33,235 bases of DNA from Ilumatobacteraceae bacterium (GCA_007117775.1 SKFX01000071.1:1-33235); one strand, 5' to 3'; shown: positions 19,634 through 28,623, counted from the stretch's first letter. A program made the numbers and translations. The notes: generated by a model not told the origin, from the letters alone.

Positions 19634-20618
19634 CGAACCACTCGTCGAAGGTGGGCACCTCGCTGATCCCGGCACAGGCCATCGCGACGAGGGGTACCGC
19701 CGCCATGGCACCACTGCCCTCTCCGAGGCGCATATCGAGATCCAACAGCGGCCGTTTGCCCAAGCGGTCGAGGAGGCGGCGGTGACCCGGTTCGGCCGAA
19801 CAGTGGCCGACCATACAGTGATCGAGCGCCGTGGGTTCGATCGTCGCGAGCGGCAGCACCGCAGCGGTCACGACATAGCCATCGAGCATCACCGGGATCG
19901 ACCGCAGTCGAGCCGCCACGGTTGCGGCTGCGAGGGCGACGAGTTCAGCACCGCCGACCTCGCGCAGCACCTCGATCGGATCGGTGATCCCAGCGATCCG
20001 TCGCACTGCTTCTTGGACGGCGACGCGTTTGCGTTCGAGCCCGTCATCGTCGATTCCGGTGCCGCGACCCACCCACGCGGCGGTCTCGCCGCCGGCGAGC
20101 GCGGCGGCCACCGCCGCTGATGGTGTGGTGTTACCGATGCCCATCTCGCCGAGCACCAACAGATCGGTGTCGAGGGCGTCGACCGCCGCAACGGCAGCCT
20201 CGACGACGTCGGCGAAGCGGGCCTCATCGAGTGCGGCCTCGTAACGGATGTCGCCGGTCGGGACGCCGATTCCCACATCGACGGCGGTCACCTGGGCGCC
20301 GGCGAGGCGGGCGAAGGCGGTGATCGTGGAGCGATGTTGGCGGTAGGCGTTGAACATCGCCTCGGTGACACCGGTCGGATAGGCGCTGATTTCGGTGGCG
20401 GCTGCCACCCCGTGATCGGCTGCGAAGATCAAGCCGGCTGGTGCTTGGATGCGCGGCATGGCGGTGTGGTGCCAGCCGGCGATCCATTCGGCCACCTCAT
20501 CGAGCCATCGCAGGGCACCGTTGGGCCGCAGTACCTGAGCGGCGCGGGTGTGGACCGCAGCGGCCGCTGACTGATCGCAGGTCGGTAGGCGTTTGAGCGC
20601 ATCATGGATCCAGGTCAT
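19620..20618 (-). CDS. cobT: Nicotinate-nucleotide--dimethylbenzimidazole phosphoribosyltransferase
   Basis: IFAADHGVAAATEISAYPTGVTEAMFNAY...LVLGEMGIGNTTPSAAVAAALAG...GRGTGIDDDGLERKRVAVQEAV. Confidence 0.95.
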   Translation of the reverse strand: MTWIHDALKRLPTCDQSAAAAVHTRAAQVLRPNGALRWLDEVAEWIAGWHHTAMPRIQAPAGLIFAADHGVAAATEISAYPTGVTEAMFNAYRQHRSTITAFARLAGAQVTAVDVGIGVPTGDIRYEAALDEARFADVVEAAVAAVDALDTDLLVLGEMGIGNTTPSAAVAAALAGGETAAWVGRGTGIDDDGLERKRVAVQEAVRRIAGITDPIEVLREVGGAELVALAAATVAARLRSIPVMLDGYVVTAAVLPLATIEPTALDHCMVGHCSAEPGHRRLLDRLGKRPLLDLDMRLGEGSGAMAAVPLVAMACAGISEVPTFDEWFDGSG

Positions 20619-21154
20619 CTCAGTCCTTCGGGCGGGTCGGTGAGCATCACGGCTCGACCGGCGACCAGCATCAGGCGGTGATCCGCTGCGGCCATGACCG
20701 CCTGGTTGACACGGCCGAGGATCTCACTGAAGTGCCGGCCGAGTTCGGATTCCGGATGCACGCCGAGGCCGACCTCATTGGTGATCACCAGACTGGGCGG
20801 GACTCGAGCGGTGAGCGCGGTGACCACGTTGGTTGTTGCAGTGGCGATCGCCGACGCATCGTCGCCGCGCCATATGAGATTGCTGACCCAGAGTGTGAGG
20901 CAGTCGATGATCACGATGTCGTCTGGAACCGTCGCGAGCACTCGGGCCAACTCGACCGGTTCCTCGATGAGGCCCCAGTCATCGGGGCGCTCGGCGCGAT
21001 GGCGCTCGATGCGGGTATCGAGGTCGACGTCACCGTCGATGCGCGGCGCAGTGGCGATGAAGGTGACGCGACGATCCGCGTGCTCCGTGACGGTGCGCAC
21101 CGCGTAGGCGCTCTTGCCACTGCGGACCCCGCCGATGATCAAGGTGAGAGACAT
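20615..21154 (-). CDS. cobU: Bifunctional adenosylcobinamide kinase/adenosylcobinamide-phosphate guanylyltransferase
   Basis: MSLTLIIGGVRSGKSAYAVRTV P-loop; FIATAPRIDGDVDLDTRIERHRAERPDDWGLIEEP; VIIDCLTLWVSNLIW; VITNEVGLGVHPESELGR. Confidence 0.95.
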   Translation of the reverse strand: MSLTLIIGGVRSGKSAYAVRTVTEHADRRVTFIATAPRIDGDVDLDTRIERHRAERPDDWGLIEEPVELARVLATVPDDIVIIDCLTLWVSNLIWRGDDASAIATATTNVVTALTARVPPSLVITNEVGLGVHPESELGRHFSEILGRVNQAVMAAADHRLMLVAGRAVMLTDPPEGLR

Positions 21155-21208
21155 CTGTCGCAGAGTGGTAGGCCGGGTGTTGGCAGAGTGTTGGCAGGAT
21201 CGGATCGG

Positions 21209-21796
21209 TCAGTAGTCGATACCGCGCTTGGCGCGGATCCCGCGCTGATAGGCGTGCTTGACCTCGCGCATCTCGGTCACGGTGTCGGCCATCTCGATGA
21301 ACTCCTCGGGCGCATCGCGTCCGGTGATCACGACGTTGACCGTCTCGGGTCGGCCGGTGACGGTGTCGACGACATTCTGGGCGGGCAGCCATCCCCAACT
21401 GCACAGATAGGTCAACTCGTCCAAGATGATGAGTTGGTAGTCGCCGCTGTTGATCAGGCGAGATGCCTCTGCCCAGCCCTCAGCGGCATGGGCGCGGTCT
21501 CGGTCGAGGTTGTCTGAGTCCCAGGTGAACCCGTCACCGAAGGCGAACCAGTCCACGCCGAGCTTGCGGCCCATGGTCTCCTCGCCGACCTTCCAGTCGC
21601 CGCTCTTGATGAACTGCACCACCGCGACCTTCCAGTCGAGAGCGAGGGCGCGGACCATCACGCCGAATGCTGCGGAACTCTTGCCCTTGCCGTTGCCGGT
21701 GTTGACCAGCACCAGTGACTGAGCTGAGCGCAAGCCGTCGGGTCGCGGATCCTCGGTGAGCGGATCGGTGCTGGAGTCGGAGTCGTGATTCGTCAT
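21209..21796 (-). CDS. cobO: Cob(I)yrinic acid a,c-diamide adenosyltransferase
   Basis: LVLVNTGNGKGKSSAAFGVMVRALALDWKVAVVQFIKSGDWKVGEE...LIILDELTYLCSWGWLP...VVITGRDAPEEFIEMADTVTEM. ATG at 21796 preferred over 21853. Confidence 0.95.
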   Translation of the reverse strand: MTNHDSDSSTDPLTEDPRPDGLRSAQSLVLVNTGNGKGKSSAAFGVMVRALALDWKVAVVQFIKSGDWKVGEETMGRKLGVDWFAFGDGFTWDSDNLDRDRAHAAEGWAEASRLINSGDYQLIILDELTYLCSWGWLPAQNVVDTVTGRPETVNVVITGRDAPEEFIEMADTVTEMREVKHAYQRGIRAKRGIDY

Positions 21797-21914
21797 GGAT
21801 CCCCGAGCATACGCAGAGCGCTGTACCGCGCGAGATGACGGGGCTGAGATCAACCTCGTATCAACTCGTCACTCGAGGACGCGATCGGAATCTGTGCCGC
21901 GTCGAGGTCGATGG

Positions 21915-22110
21915 TGTATGGTCACCGATGAGGACGAACCAGCGAAGTCCGGTGAGATTCCGGCACTGTCCCGCAACGGTAATCCTGACGAACTGAGAGT
22001 TCGGGCCCCCGGGGCCCGCACCGGGTTCGATCAGGTGAGTCCGGTCGCCTGGCCGCCCTCGCGAAATCAGACCCTCGAGGCAAGGGCGGTTCGCAGACCG
22101 GAAGGTCGCA
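21915..22110 (+). ncRNA. Cobalamin riboswitch aptamer (approximate bounds)
   Basis: gaagtccggtgagattccggcactgtcccgcaacggtaat (B12-box core) and gagtccggtcgcctggccgcc downstream, followed by btuFCD. Confidence 0.92.
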
Positions 22111-22122
22111 GACCCAACTTGT

Positions 22123-22140
22123 CCTCCATGACCATGGAGG
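22123..22140 (+). promoter_or_regulatory. SD-sequestering hairpin (riboswitch expression platform)
   Basis: cctccatg-ac-catggagg perfect inverted repeat; GGAGG (22136-22140) is the likely SD for the ATG at 22145, or 22154. Confidence 0.7.
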
Positions 22141-22144
22141 CACG

Positions 22145-23140
22145 ATGCGCTACATGAATGGGGCCGGCGACCATGCCGGCTTGTCAACGACCCCACCGAT
22201 ATCCCTTCTTCGGGCACGATCCCGGCGGCGTGCCGGTGCGTTGACGGCGCTCGCAGCGCTCGTCATTGCAGCCTGTGGCTCTGGCGATGACTCCGGTGAC
22301 ACCACCGGCGATGTTCCTGAGCGGATCATCTCGCTCTCGCCGACCCATACCGAGATGTTGTTCGCGATCGGTGCCGGTGATCAGGTGATCGCCGTCGACG
22401 GGTTCTCGAACTATCCGGCGGCAGCGGAGGCCAAGATGACCGATCTGTCGGGTTTCGAACCCAACGTCGAGGCCATCGCGTCCTATGACCCTGATCTCGT
22501 GATCACCGAGGGCACCAACCCCGCCCTCATCGAGCAGCTCGACAGTCTCGAGATCCCGAACTGGTCCGGCCCGGCGGTGTCAGACTTCGATGGGGTCTTC
22601 TCCCAGATCGAACAACTCGGTGAGGCGACCGGCCAGGTGGAGGGCGCCAGCGCCCTGATCGAGTCGATGCGCGATCAGATCGCCGAGATCGACGCTTCGG
22701 TAGCCGATATCGATGTCGATTTGGTCTATTACCACGAGTTGGATCCGACCTACTTCTCGGTCACGTCCGACACCTTCATCGGCTACGTCTACGGGCGTCT
22801 CGGCCTGACCAGCATCGCCGATGCCGCCGACGGCGCCGGTGGCGGGTTCCCGCAGCTGAATGCCGAATTCATCTTGGATGCCGATCCCGATCTCATCTTC
22901 TTGGCCTGCACCAAGTACTGCGGTGAGACCGCCGGCTCGGTGGCGGCACGTCCCGGATGGGATGGGTTGCGCGCTGTGACCGGAGGTCAGGTGCTCGAGA
23001 TGGACGATGACATCGCGTCGCGTTGGGGTCCGCGCATCGTGGACTATTACCGCGTCGTCGCAGACTCGATCGTCGAGATGTCATCGTCGATGGCCGGGGC
23101 GGCTGGTAGTTCGGGCTCCGAAGGGGGCCGCGGCTACTGA
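22145..23140 (+). CDS. btuF: Cobalamin ABC transporter substrate-binding lipoprotein
   Basis: Lipobox ALVIAACGSGDD; RIISLSPTHTEMLFAIGAGDQVIAVDGFSNYPAAAEAKMTDLSGFEPNVEAIASYDPDLVI; behind a B12 riboswitch. Confidence 0.92.
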   Translation: MRYMNGAGDHAGLSTTPPISLLRARSRRRAGALTALAALVIAACGSGDDSGDTTGDVPERIISLSPTHTEMLFAIGAGDQVIAVDGFSNYPAAAEAKMTDLSGFEPNVEAIASYDPDLVITEGTNPALIEQLDSLEIPNWSGPAVSDFDGVFSQIEQLGEATGQVEGASALIESMRDQIAEIDASVADIDVDLVYYHELDPTYFSVTSDTFIGYVYGRLGLTSIADAADGAGGGFPQLNAEFILDADPDLIFLACTKYCGETAGSVAARPGWDGLRAVTGGQVLEMDDDIASRWGPRIVDYYRVVADSIVEMSSSMAGAAGSSGSEGGRGY

Positions 23141-24204
23141 TGGGTGACCGGGTCGATCGTGGTGTGCTCGCCATCGGCGGGCGCCGGGTCTGGTGGTACG
23201 CGGGCGGCACCGTTCTGGTGCTCGTCGCAGTGCTGGCGGGAACCATGATCGGCCCGGCAGGCCCGGTGTGGTGGCGGGTGCCGCTCGCCTTCGCCGAGCG
23301 GATGCCGTTCTCGCCGATCGATAGCGGTGTCAGCTCGGCGGAATGGAACATCATCTGGCAGATCCGCATGCCGCGTGTGCTGTTGGCCGGAGTGGTCGGA
23401 GCGATGCTGTCGGTGGCGGGGGCGAGCTATCAGGGGGTGTTCCGTAACCCGCTGGTCGACCCCTATCTGCTCGGCGCTGCCGCCGGTGCAGGCCTCGGCG
23501 CCACCATCGTGTTCACCGTCGGGCGTTCGGCCACCGCGAACTGGCCGGTCGATCCGGCTCCGACGGTGGCGTTCATCATGGCGCTCGCAGCGGTCGCGCT
23601 GACCTACCTGGTCGGTGCGGCGTTCGGTGTGGCCCGCTCGGGGGTGACGCTGGTGTTGGCCGGTGTCGCCATGGTGTCGTTGACAACGGCGGTCCAGACC
23701 TTCTTGCTCCAGCGCAACTCCGAGGTGGTTCGCGAGGTCTACAGCTGGATCCTCGGCCGGCTCTCGACCGCGACATGGGGTGATCTTCGGATGGTGGCGC
23801 CCTATGTGGCGTTGAGCACGGTCGTACTGTTCGCCCATCGTCGTCATCTCGATCTGCTGCGCGTCGGCGATGACGAGGCTGCCACCCTCGGGGCACCGGT
23901 GGCTCGGATCCGGCTCATCGTCGTGGTCGCCGCCACGCTCGGCACCGCAGCGGTGGTGGCGGTCAGCGGCCTGATCGGCTTCGTCGGACTCGTCGTGCCA
24001 CATATCGTCCGCCTCATCGCCGGCGCCGGATACCGGTTGCTGTTGCCGATGTCGTTGGCGGTCGGTGCCGGATTCCTGATCTTGGCCGATATTCCCGGCC
24101 GGGTGCTGTCGTCACCGGCGGAGACCCCGATCGGCGTGGTCACGGCGTTCTTGGGCGCGCCATTCTTCATCGTGTTGTTGCGGACCCGATCGGTGGACCG
24201 ATGA
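23140..24204 (+). CDS. btuC: FecCD-family ABC permease (cobalamin)
   Basis: IIWQIRMPRVLLAGVVGAMLSVAGASYQGVFRNPLVDPYLLGAAAGAGLGA; LIGFVGLVVPHIVRLIAGAGYR; TPIGVVTAFLGAPFFIVLL. Confidence 0.95.
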   Translation: MGDRVDRGVLAIGGRRVWWYAGGTVLVLVAVLAGTMIGPAGPVWWRVPLAFAERMPFSPIDSGVSSAEWNIIWQIRMPRVLLAGVVGAMLSVAGASYQGVFRNPLVDPYLLGAAAGAGLGATIVFTVGRSATANWPVDPAPTVAFIMALAAVALTYLVGAAFGVARSGVTLVLAGVAMVSLTTAVQTFLLQRNSEVVREVYSWILGRLSTATWGDLRMVAPYVALSTVVLFAHRRHLDLLRVGDDEAATLGAPVARIRLIVVVAATLGTAAVVAVSGLIGFVGLVVPHIVRLIAGAGYRLLLPMSLAVGAGFLILADIPGRVLSSPAETPIGVVTAFLGAPFFIVLLRTRSVDR

Positions 24205-24214
24205 GCGTGAACCT

Positions 24215-25075
24215 GTGAGTTCGGTGATCGAGGGTGCGCCGGGCCATGATGCTCACGTGGCGCAGATGTCATTGACCCTCGAGGCGGTCGGTGTGCGCTA
24301 TGGCCGCACTGAGGTGCTGCGCAATTTCGACGGGCATCTCGCTGCGGGGGAGTGGCTCGGCCTGATCGGACCGAACGGTGCCGGCAAGTCGTCACTGTTG
24401 CGCGCCATCGTTGGCCTCGTCGCGTATTCGGGTTCGATTCGCGTCGGTGATGAGGATCTCGCAACACTCGGTCGCCATCGTCGCGCCGGTCTCGTGGCCT
24501 ATGTACCCCAAGATCCGGTGGTGCCAAGCGATATGACCGGGTTCGACTACGCGCTGCTCGGCAGGTCGCCGTTCATCGGGTACTTCGGGTCCGAGTCGCG
24601 CACCGATCGGCGTCTGGTCGCCGACACTCTCGAGCGACTCGGTCTCGCATCGTTCGCTGATCGACCGATGGGCACGCTCAGTGGCGGTGAGCGCCAACGC
24701 CTCGTCATCGCCCGCGCCCTCGTCACCGAAGCGCCGGTGCTGGTCCTCGACGAGCCGACCAGTGCACTCGATATCGGCCATCAGCAGCAGGCGCTGGAAC
24801 TGGTGGCCTCACTGCGCGCCGAGCATGGGCTGACGGTCATCGCAGCGATGCATGATCTGACCTTGGCCGGGATGTACAGCGATCGCCTGATGCTGCTGCA
24901 CGAGGGGGTTGCGGTCGCATCGGGTTCGGTGGCTGAGGTATTGCGTCCCGAGACTCTGGCCGAGTTCTACGGGGTGCGCGTCACGGTACACCATGACCCC
25001 GATGGGACCGTCGTGGTCATCCCGCGCCGCCATGACCTCGGTGCTGATCTGCGCGTCGGCGACCCCGGATCATGA
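24215..25075 (+). CDS. btuD: ABC transporter ATP-binding protein (cobalamin); start may be ATG at 24266
   Basis: GLIGPNGAGKSSLLRAIVGL Walker A; GTLSGGERQRLVIARALVTEAPVLVLDEPTSALDIGHQ. Confidence 0.95.
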   Translation: MSSVIEGAPGHDAHVAQMSLTLEAVGVRYGRTEVLRNFDGHLAAGEWLGLIGPNGAGKSSLLRAIVGLVAYSGSIRVGDEDLATLGRHRRAGLVAYVPQDPVVPSDMTGFDYALLGRSPFIGYFGSESRTDRRLVADTLERLGLASFADRPMGTLSGGERQRLVIARALVTEAPVLVLDEPTSALDIGHQQQALELVASLRAEHGLTVIAAMHDLTLAGMYSDRLMLLHEGVAVASGSVAEVLRPETLAEFYGVRVTVHHDPDGTVVVIPRRHDLGADLRVGDPGS

Positions 25076-25794
25076 GTTCGGCCGACGGGGACCGAGACAT
25101 CGACCGAAACACCGACGCCGGGGTCCAACGCGATCTCGATCGGTTCGTGGCCGGGGCGTCATCGGCACACCAGCGCCTGCTCAGTGGACTCGACTTGCTC
25201 GGACGCGACACCATCGTTGGGTCATCGGTCGCGACACGCCTGTTGGGTGCGTTGATCGAGCAGGCCGATCAACAATTGCTGTTATTCGATGGTGCCGATT
25301 CGGCGATGGATCCGCTGGTGGCCCTGATGGCAGCCACTGTCGACACCAGAGATGACATTGCTGAAGACACGGGTTCGATCGCCGGGTCGTCCATCGACGG
25401 GGTGTCGATCATCGCGGTGCGGCGTTCGATCTGGGCGCTCGAGATGGCGTGGTCATCGACGATGCACTGGGATCGGGCATGTGTCGAGGCGGTATTCATG
25501 CGCTGGCGGACGGTGGAGTTGGCGCATCTCGAACTGTCGGATCACCTCGATGGACTCAGCCCCGGCCTCGATGCGCTCCCAGGCGACTATGTCCGCGAGG
25601 AGTTGCGGCGCTTGGAGATGCTGTGGCGGGCGCGCCGGCCGATGGGGATGAGCACACTCCCTCCTGCCGTGTTGGCGCTCGAGCCCGCCGAGCGGCTCGG
25701 ATGGTTCCTCGGTCGCGTCAACCTCGATGGTGTCGACCCGGCTGGTATCGACCCGGCTGGTATCGACTCAGCCAGCGTCGACCGTGACCCGTGA
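25072..25794 (+). CDS. Uncharacterised protein coupled to btuD; C-terminal half faintly MDMPI/DinB-like
   Basis: ATGA overlap with btuD; segment MRWRTVELAHLELSDHLDGLSPGLDALPGDYVREEL resembles maleylpyruvate-isomerase-type proteins; tail of DG(V/I)DP-like repeats. Confidence 0.6.
   Translation: MSSADGDRDIDRNTDAGVQRDLDRFVAGASSAHQRLLSGLDLLGRDTIVGSSVATRLLGALIEQADQQLLLFDGADSAMDPLVALMAATVDTRDDIAEDTGSIAGSSIDGVSIIAVRRSIWALEMAWSSTMHWDRACVEAVFMRWRTVELAHLELSDHLDGLSPGLDALPGDYVREELRRLEMLWRARRPMGMSTLPPAVLALEPAERLGWFLGRVNLDGVDPAGIDPAGIDSASVDRDP
25726..25785 (+). repeat. 15-bp in-frame tandem repeat (DGVDP-AGIDP-AGIDS-ASVDR)
   Basis: gatggtgtcgacccg / gctggtatcgacccg / gctggtatcgactca / gccagcgtcgaccgt. 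Confidence 0.85.
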
Positions 25795-25811
25795 GCACCC
25801 GGGGGTGGCGC

Positions 25812-27659
25812 TCAGCCGAGGGAGTCCTCGCCGCTGATGGCGCGCACGGTCTCGAGATAGGTGTCGAGTGCGGGGTCGGCGGCCATGATCGACTCGATGG
25901 CGACCAGGGCGTCGACATCTGAGGGATCGTCCTCGAGGATGCCGAGATGATGACCGAGACGCTCGACGATGTCGTCGTCGAGGTGGTCGAGTCCGATCGC
26001 CCGGCGCAGCGGCGCAGGCCCGACCACCATCGAGACCGCGGCGGCGGTGAAGTGGACGGCAGCGTCGGCCTGCAGGCCTTCGCCGATGCGCTCGGTGCCG
26101 TCGGGAGTCAGCGCGGTCACGATCTCAGCAGCGGACAATGAGATGAGATGGCTGGCGCGCAGTACGAACGGGCCCGCTGGCCCGGTCAAGAGCGCGGCAG
26201 TGATGCCGAGGGTGGTCAGCACCTGTTGGACCTGGCGTTTGGACATGGCGAAGTCGAACAGTTCGGTGTCGACATGGCGTCGCTGCGCGGCACCGACCAG
26301 TTCGAGCACCCGGGTCACGTCCGCGAGCGAGGCACCGATCATCCGCGTCGCCGTACCCGGGTCGGATCCGTCGGAGTCCGCCAATATGGCTTGGACGTTC
26401 TCCAACTGGTCCATTCGGTACGCGCCGAACATGGTGCCGAGTGCCACTTGGGCCGGAGCATCATCGAGGACCTGTGAGACGAGATCGGCGAGCGCGTTGT
26501 AGTCGCCGAGCCGAACGGTGTCGGTGCCGAGAGCAACGCTCACCGGCCGGCGGTGGTCGAGGTGGACCCCGAGCAGTCCGAGCACTGGTCCGAGACCGCG
26601 GGCAGTGCCGCGCCGGGCGCCGGGGCTGAGTCGGTGGTCGCCAGCGATGGTGGTGAGCCCGGCAAGCACCTCGAGCGATGCCATCGATGGCACCGGGCCA
26701 TCGTGATCGTCTCCGCTGGCCGCGCCGACCCCGCCGCCGATCGCTGAAGCCACCAACATCTCGACGGCGTCAGCATCGACGCTTGGATCGGTCACCAGTC
26801 GTGTCAAGATCTCTGGCGCGGTCAGCAACCGGGTTGCATCATCTGCATTGTGGGCGATCACCACCAACAGCAATGCCAGTGACTCAGCGAGTGCGGGCTC
26901 GAAACCGTTGGTCCCTGCGCCGGAGGTGATCGCCGTGGCCAGTCGCAGCGTCGTCGCTGGCGGGAACCGTCGGTGATGTCGGGCGACGAGTGCGCTGAGG
27001 CCGGGATCGGCCACTGCGGCGCGACCGAGCGTGTCGAGATCGGCGTCGCTGGCGATGGCGCGGGCCGTGAGGCCGGCGAGTGCATCCTCGACCGCCCCGG
27101 CATCGCCGATGCCGATATGGCCGTGGGCGAGCGCCCAGTGCAGTGATGCAAGCAGTTCCACGAGCTCATCGAGTCCCACGACCGCGCCCTCGGGGAGCGC
27201 GGTGGTGTTCGTGAGCACCTCGATGCGCCGCATCGCCACCGCCAACGATCCCGTGCCCGATAGTGCCTCGTCGAGAGCGCGTAGTGCACTTCGCCAGATC
27301 GCGGTCCGGATATGGTCCTGGACCGGTGCCATACCGGTGAGATTGCCCGGGGCGGTGTGCGGCCGCCTGCGCCGCTCGACGGCGCGCGCCCCGAAGTCAT
27401 CGACCAGGCGCACCAGCGCATCGGTCGGGCCATCGAGCCGGTCGAGTTCACGCCAGTCGACCATGGCGGGGCTCTGGTAGATCTGCTCGATGAGGTTGAG
27501 CCATGAGCCCTCGAGGTTGAGGCGTATCAGACCGATCGCATGCAGCGCGGGTGCGGCGGCGGGGTCAGATGAGTGCAGTTGGGTGAGTTCATCGATGGCA
27601 TCGAAGGTGCGTTGGCGCAGCGCGATGATGCGCAACGGGTCGTAGGTGAATGCGGTCAT
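25812..27659 (-). CDS. 615-aa protein of unknown function, predicted largely alpha-helical
   Basis: Long ORF with Ala/Leu-rich helical composition; no catalytic motif recognised; ATGA overlap with the upstream 92-aa ORF. Confidence 0.8.
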   Translation of the reverse strand: MTAFTYDPLRIIALRQRTFDAIDELTQLHSSDPAAAPALHAIGLIRLNLEGSWLNLIEQIYQSPAMVDWRELDRLDGPTDALVRLVDDFGARAVERRRRPHTAPGNLTGMAPVQDHIRTAIWRSALRALDEALSGTGSLAVAMRRIEVLTNTTALPEGAVVGLDELVELLASLHWALAHGHIGIGDAGAVEDALAGLTARAIASDADLDTLGRAAVADPGLSALVARHHRRFPPATTLRLATAITSGAGTNGFEPALAESLALLLVVIAHNADDATRLLTAPEILTRLVTDPSVDADAVEMLVASAIGGGVGAASGDDHDGPVPSMASLEVLAGLTTIAGDHRLSPGARRGTARGLGPVLGLLGVHLDHRRPVSVALGTDTVRLGDYNALADLVSQVLDDAPAQVALGTMFGAYRMDQLENVQAILADSDGSDPGTATRMIGASLADVTRVLELVGAAQRRHVDTELFDFAMSKRQVQQVLTTLGITAALLTGPAGPFVLRASHLISLSAAEIVTALTPDGTERIGEGLQADAAVHFTAAAVSMVVGPAPLRRAIGLDHLDDDIVERLGHHLGILEDDPSDVDALVAIESIMAADPALDTYLETVRAISGEDSLG

Positions 27660-27934
27660 GGTGCGAGCGCGGCGGCCTCAGCGGCTGCAGCGCGGTCCTC
27701 GAGGAGACGGGCATCGGTGCGTAACCGGCGTCCGGCATCGTCGATCTGGGCGAGGTTGGCCCGCAGTAACTCGCGGCACAGTTCGGCGCGTGGGCTGTCC
27801 CAGGTCTCTGGGCCCGCCAACGCAAGCAGGTCGCGTGCTCGGATCGAGTCGAGTCTGATGGCCAAACGACGCAGCATCTCGGCGCGGTGACGCAACTGGT
27901 TCGGGTGCTGGTGGTGCGATGCGAACTGGTTCAT
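27656..27934 (-). CDS. 92-aa WXG100-like small helical protein (WDS in place of WXG)
   Basis: MNQFASHHQHPNQLRHRAEMLRRLAIRLDSIRARDLLALAGPETWDSPRAELCRELLRANLAQIDDAGRRLRTDARLLEDRAAAAEAAALAP: two helices flanking a TWDSP turn. Confidence 0.65.
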   Translation of the reverse strand: MNQFASHHQHPNQLRHRAEMLRRLAIRLDSIRARDLLALAGPETWDSPRAELCRELLRANLAQIDDAGRRLRTDARLLEDRAAAAEAAALAP

Positions 27935-28002
27935 ACCCCACGGTGTACGCCGAGACCCGCCGGCCGGAAGGCCCGGATGTCGGGCGAGGGACCCTTGACG
28001 GA

Positions 28003-28623
28003 TCAGTCCATCTCGATGATGTGATCCGCGACGGTGCGCGCCTCGGCACGGTCATGGGTGACCCAGATCGCTGCGATACCGGCTGCGGCCACGATGCCGA
28101 CGATTTCGGTTGACAGGCGGCCATGCAGTTCGGGGTCGAGGCCGCTGAGCGGTTCGTCGAGCAGCAGGACCCGCGGTGATGCCGCCAAGGCGCGCGCCAG
28201 TGCCACCCGTTTGGCCTCACCACCCGACAGTTCATTGACGCTCCGCTGGTCGAATCCGCCGAGGCCGACGGTCTCGAGGAGCTCCGATGCCATGGCGCGA
28301 CGTTCGCGCCGTGCCATCCCGGCCATCTGGGCGGCGAAGGCGACATTGTCGACGACGCTGCGATGCGGGAAGAGTTGATCATCCTGGAAGACCATCGCGA
28401 TCTGGCGGCGATGGGTCGGCATCGTCGTGAGATCGGTGCCATCGAGCAGGATCCGGCCGTGGCTGATCGGCACGAATCCGGCGATGGCGCCGAGGAGTGT
28501 GCTCTTGCCGCAGCCCGATGGGCCGTGGACGGCAAGGATCTCGCGGTCGGCCACAATCAACGAGAAGTGATCGAGGATCACCTGCTCGCCATAGGAGACC
28601 TTGATCTCATCGACGGTGAGCAT
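28003..28623 (-). CDS. thiQ: ABC transporter ATP-binding protein (thiamine-type)
   Basis: LAVHGPSGCGKSTLLGAIAGFVPISHGRILLDGTDLTTMPTHRRQIAMVFQDDQLFPHRSV; LSGGEAKRVALARALAASPRVLLLDEPLSGLDPE; TPP-riboswitch cluster. Confidence 0.9.
   Translation of the reverse strand: MLTVDEIKVSYGEQVILDHFSLIVADREILAVHGPSGCGKSTLLGAIAGFVPISHGRILLDGTDLTTMPTHRRQIAMVFQDDQLFPHRSVVDNVAFAAQMAGMARRERRAMASELLETVGLGGFDQRSVNELSGGEAKRVALARALAASPRVLLLDEPLSGLDPELHGRLSTEIVGIVAAAGIAAIWVTHDRAEARTVADHIIEMD

Noticed and set aside
25812-27934. Calling the pair a toxin-immunity or type VII effector system
   Set aside because: No toxin catalytic motif, LXG/YeeF domain, or secretion ATPase seen; kept as an uncharacterised module only.
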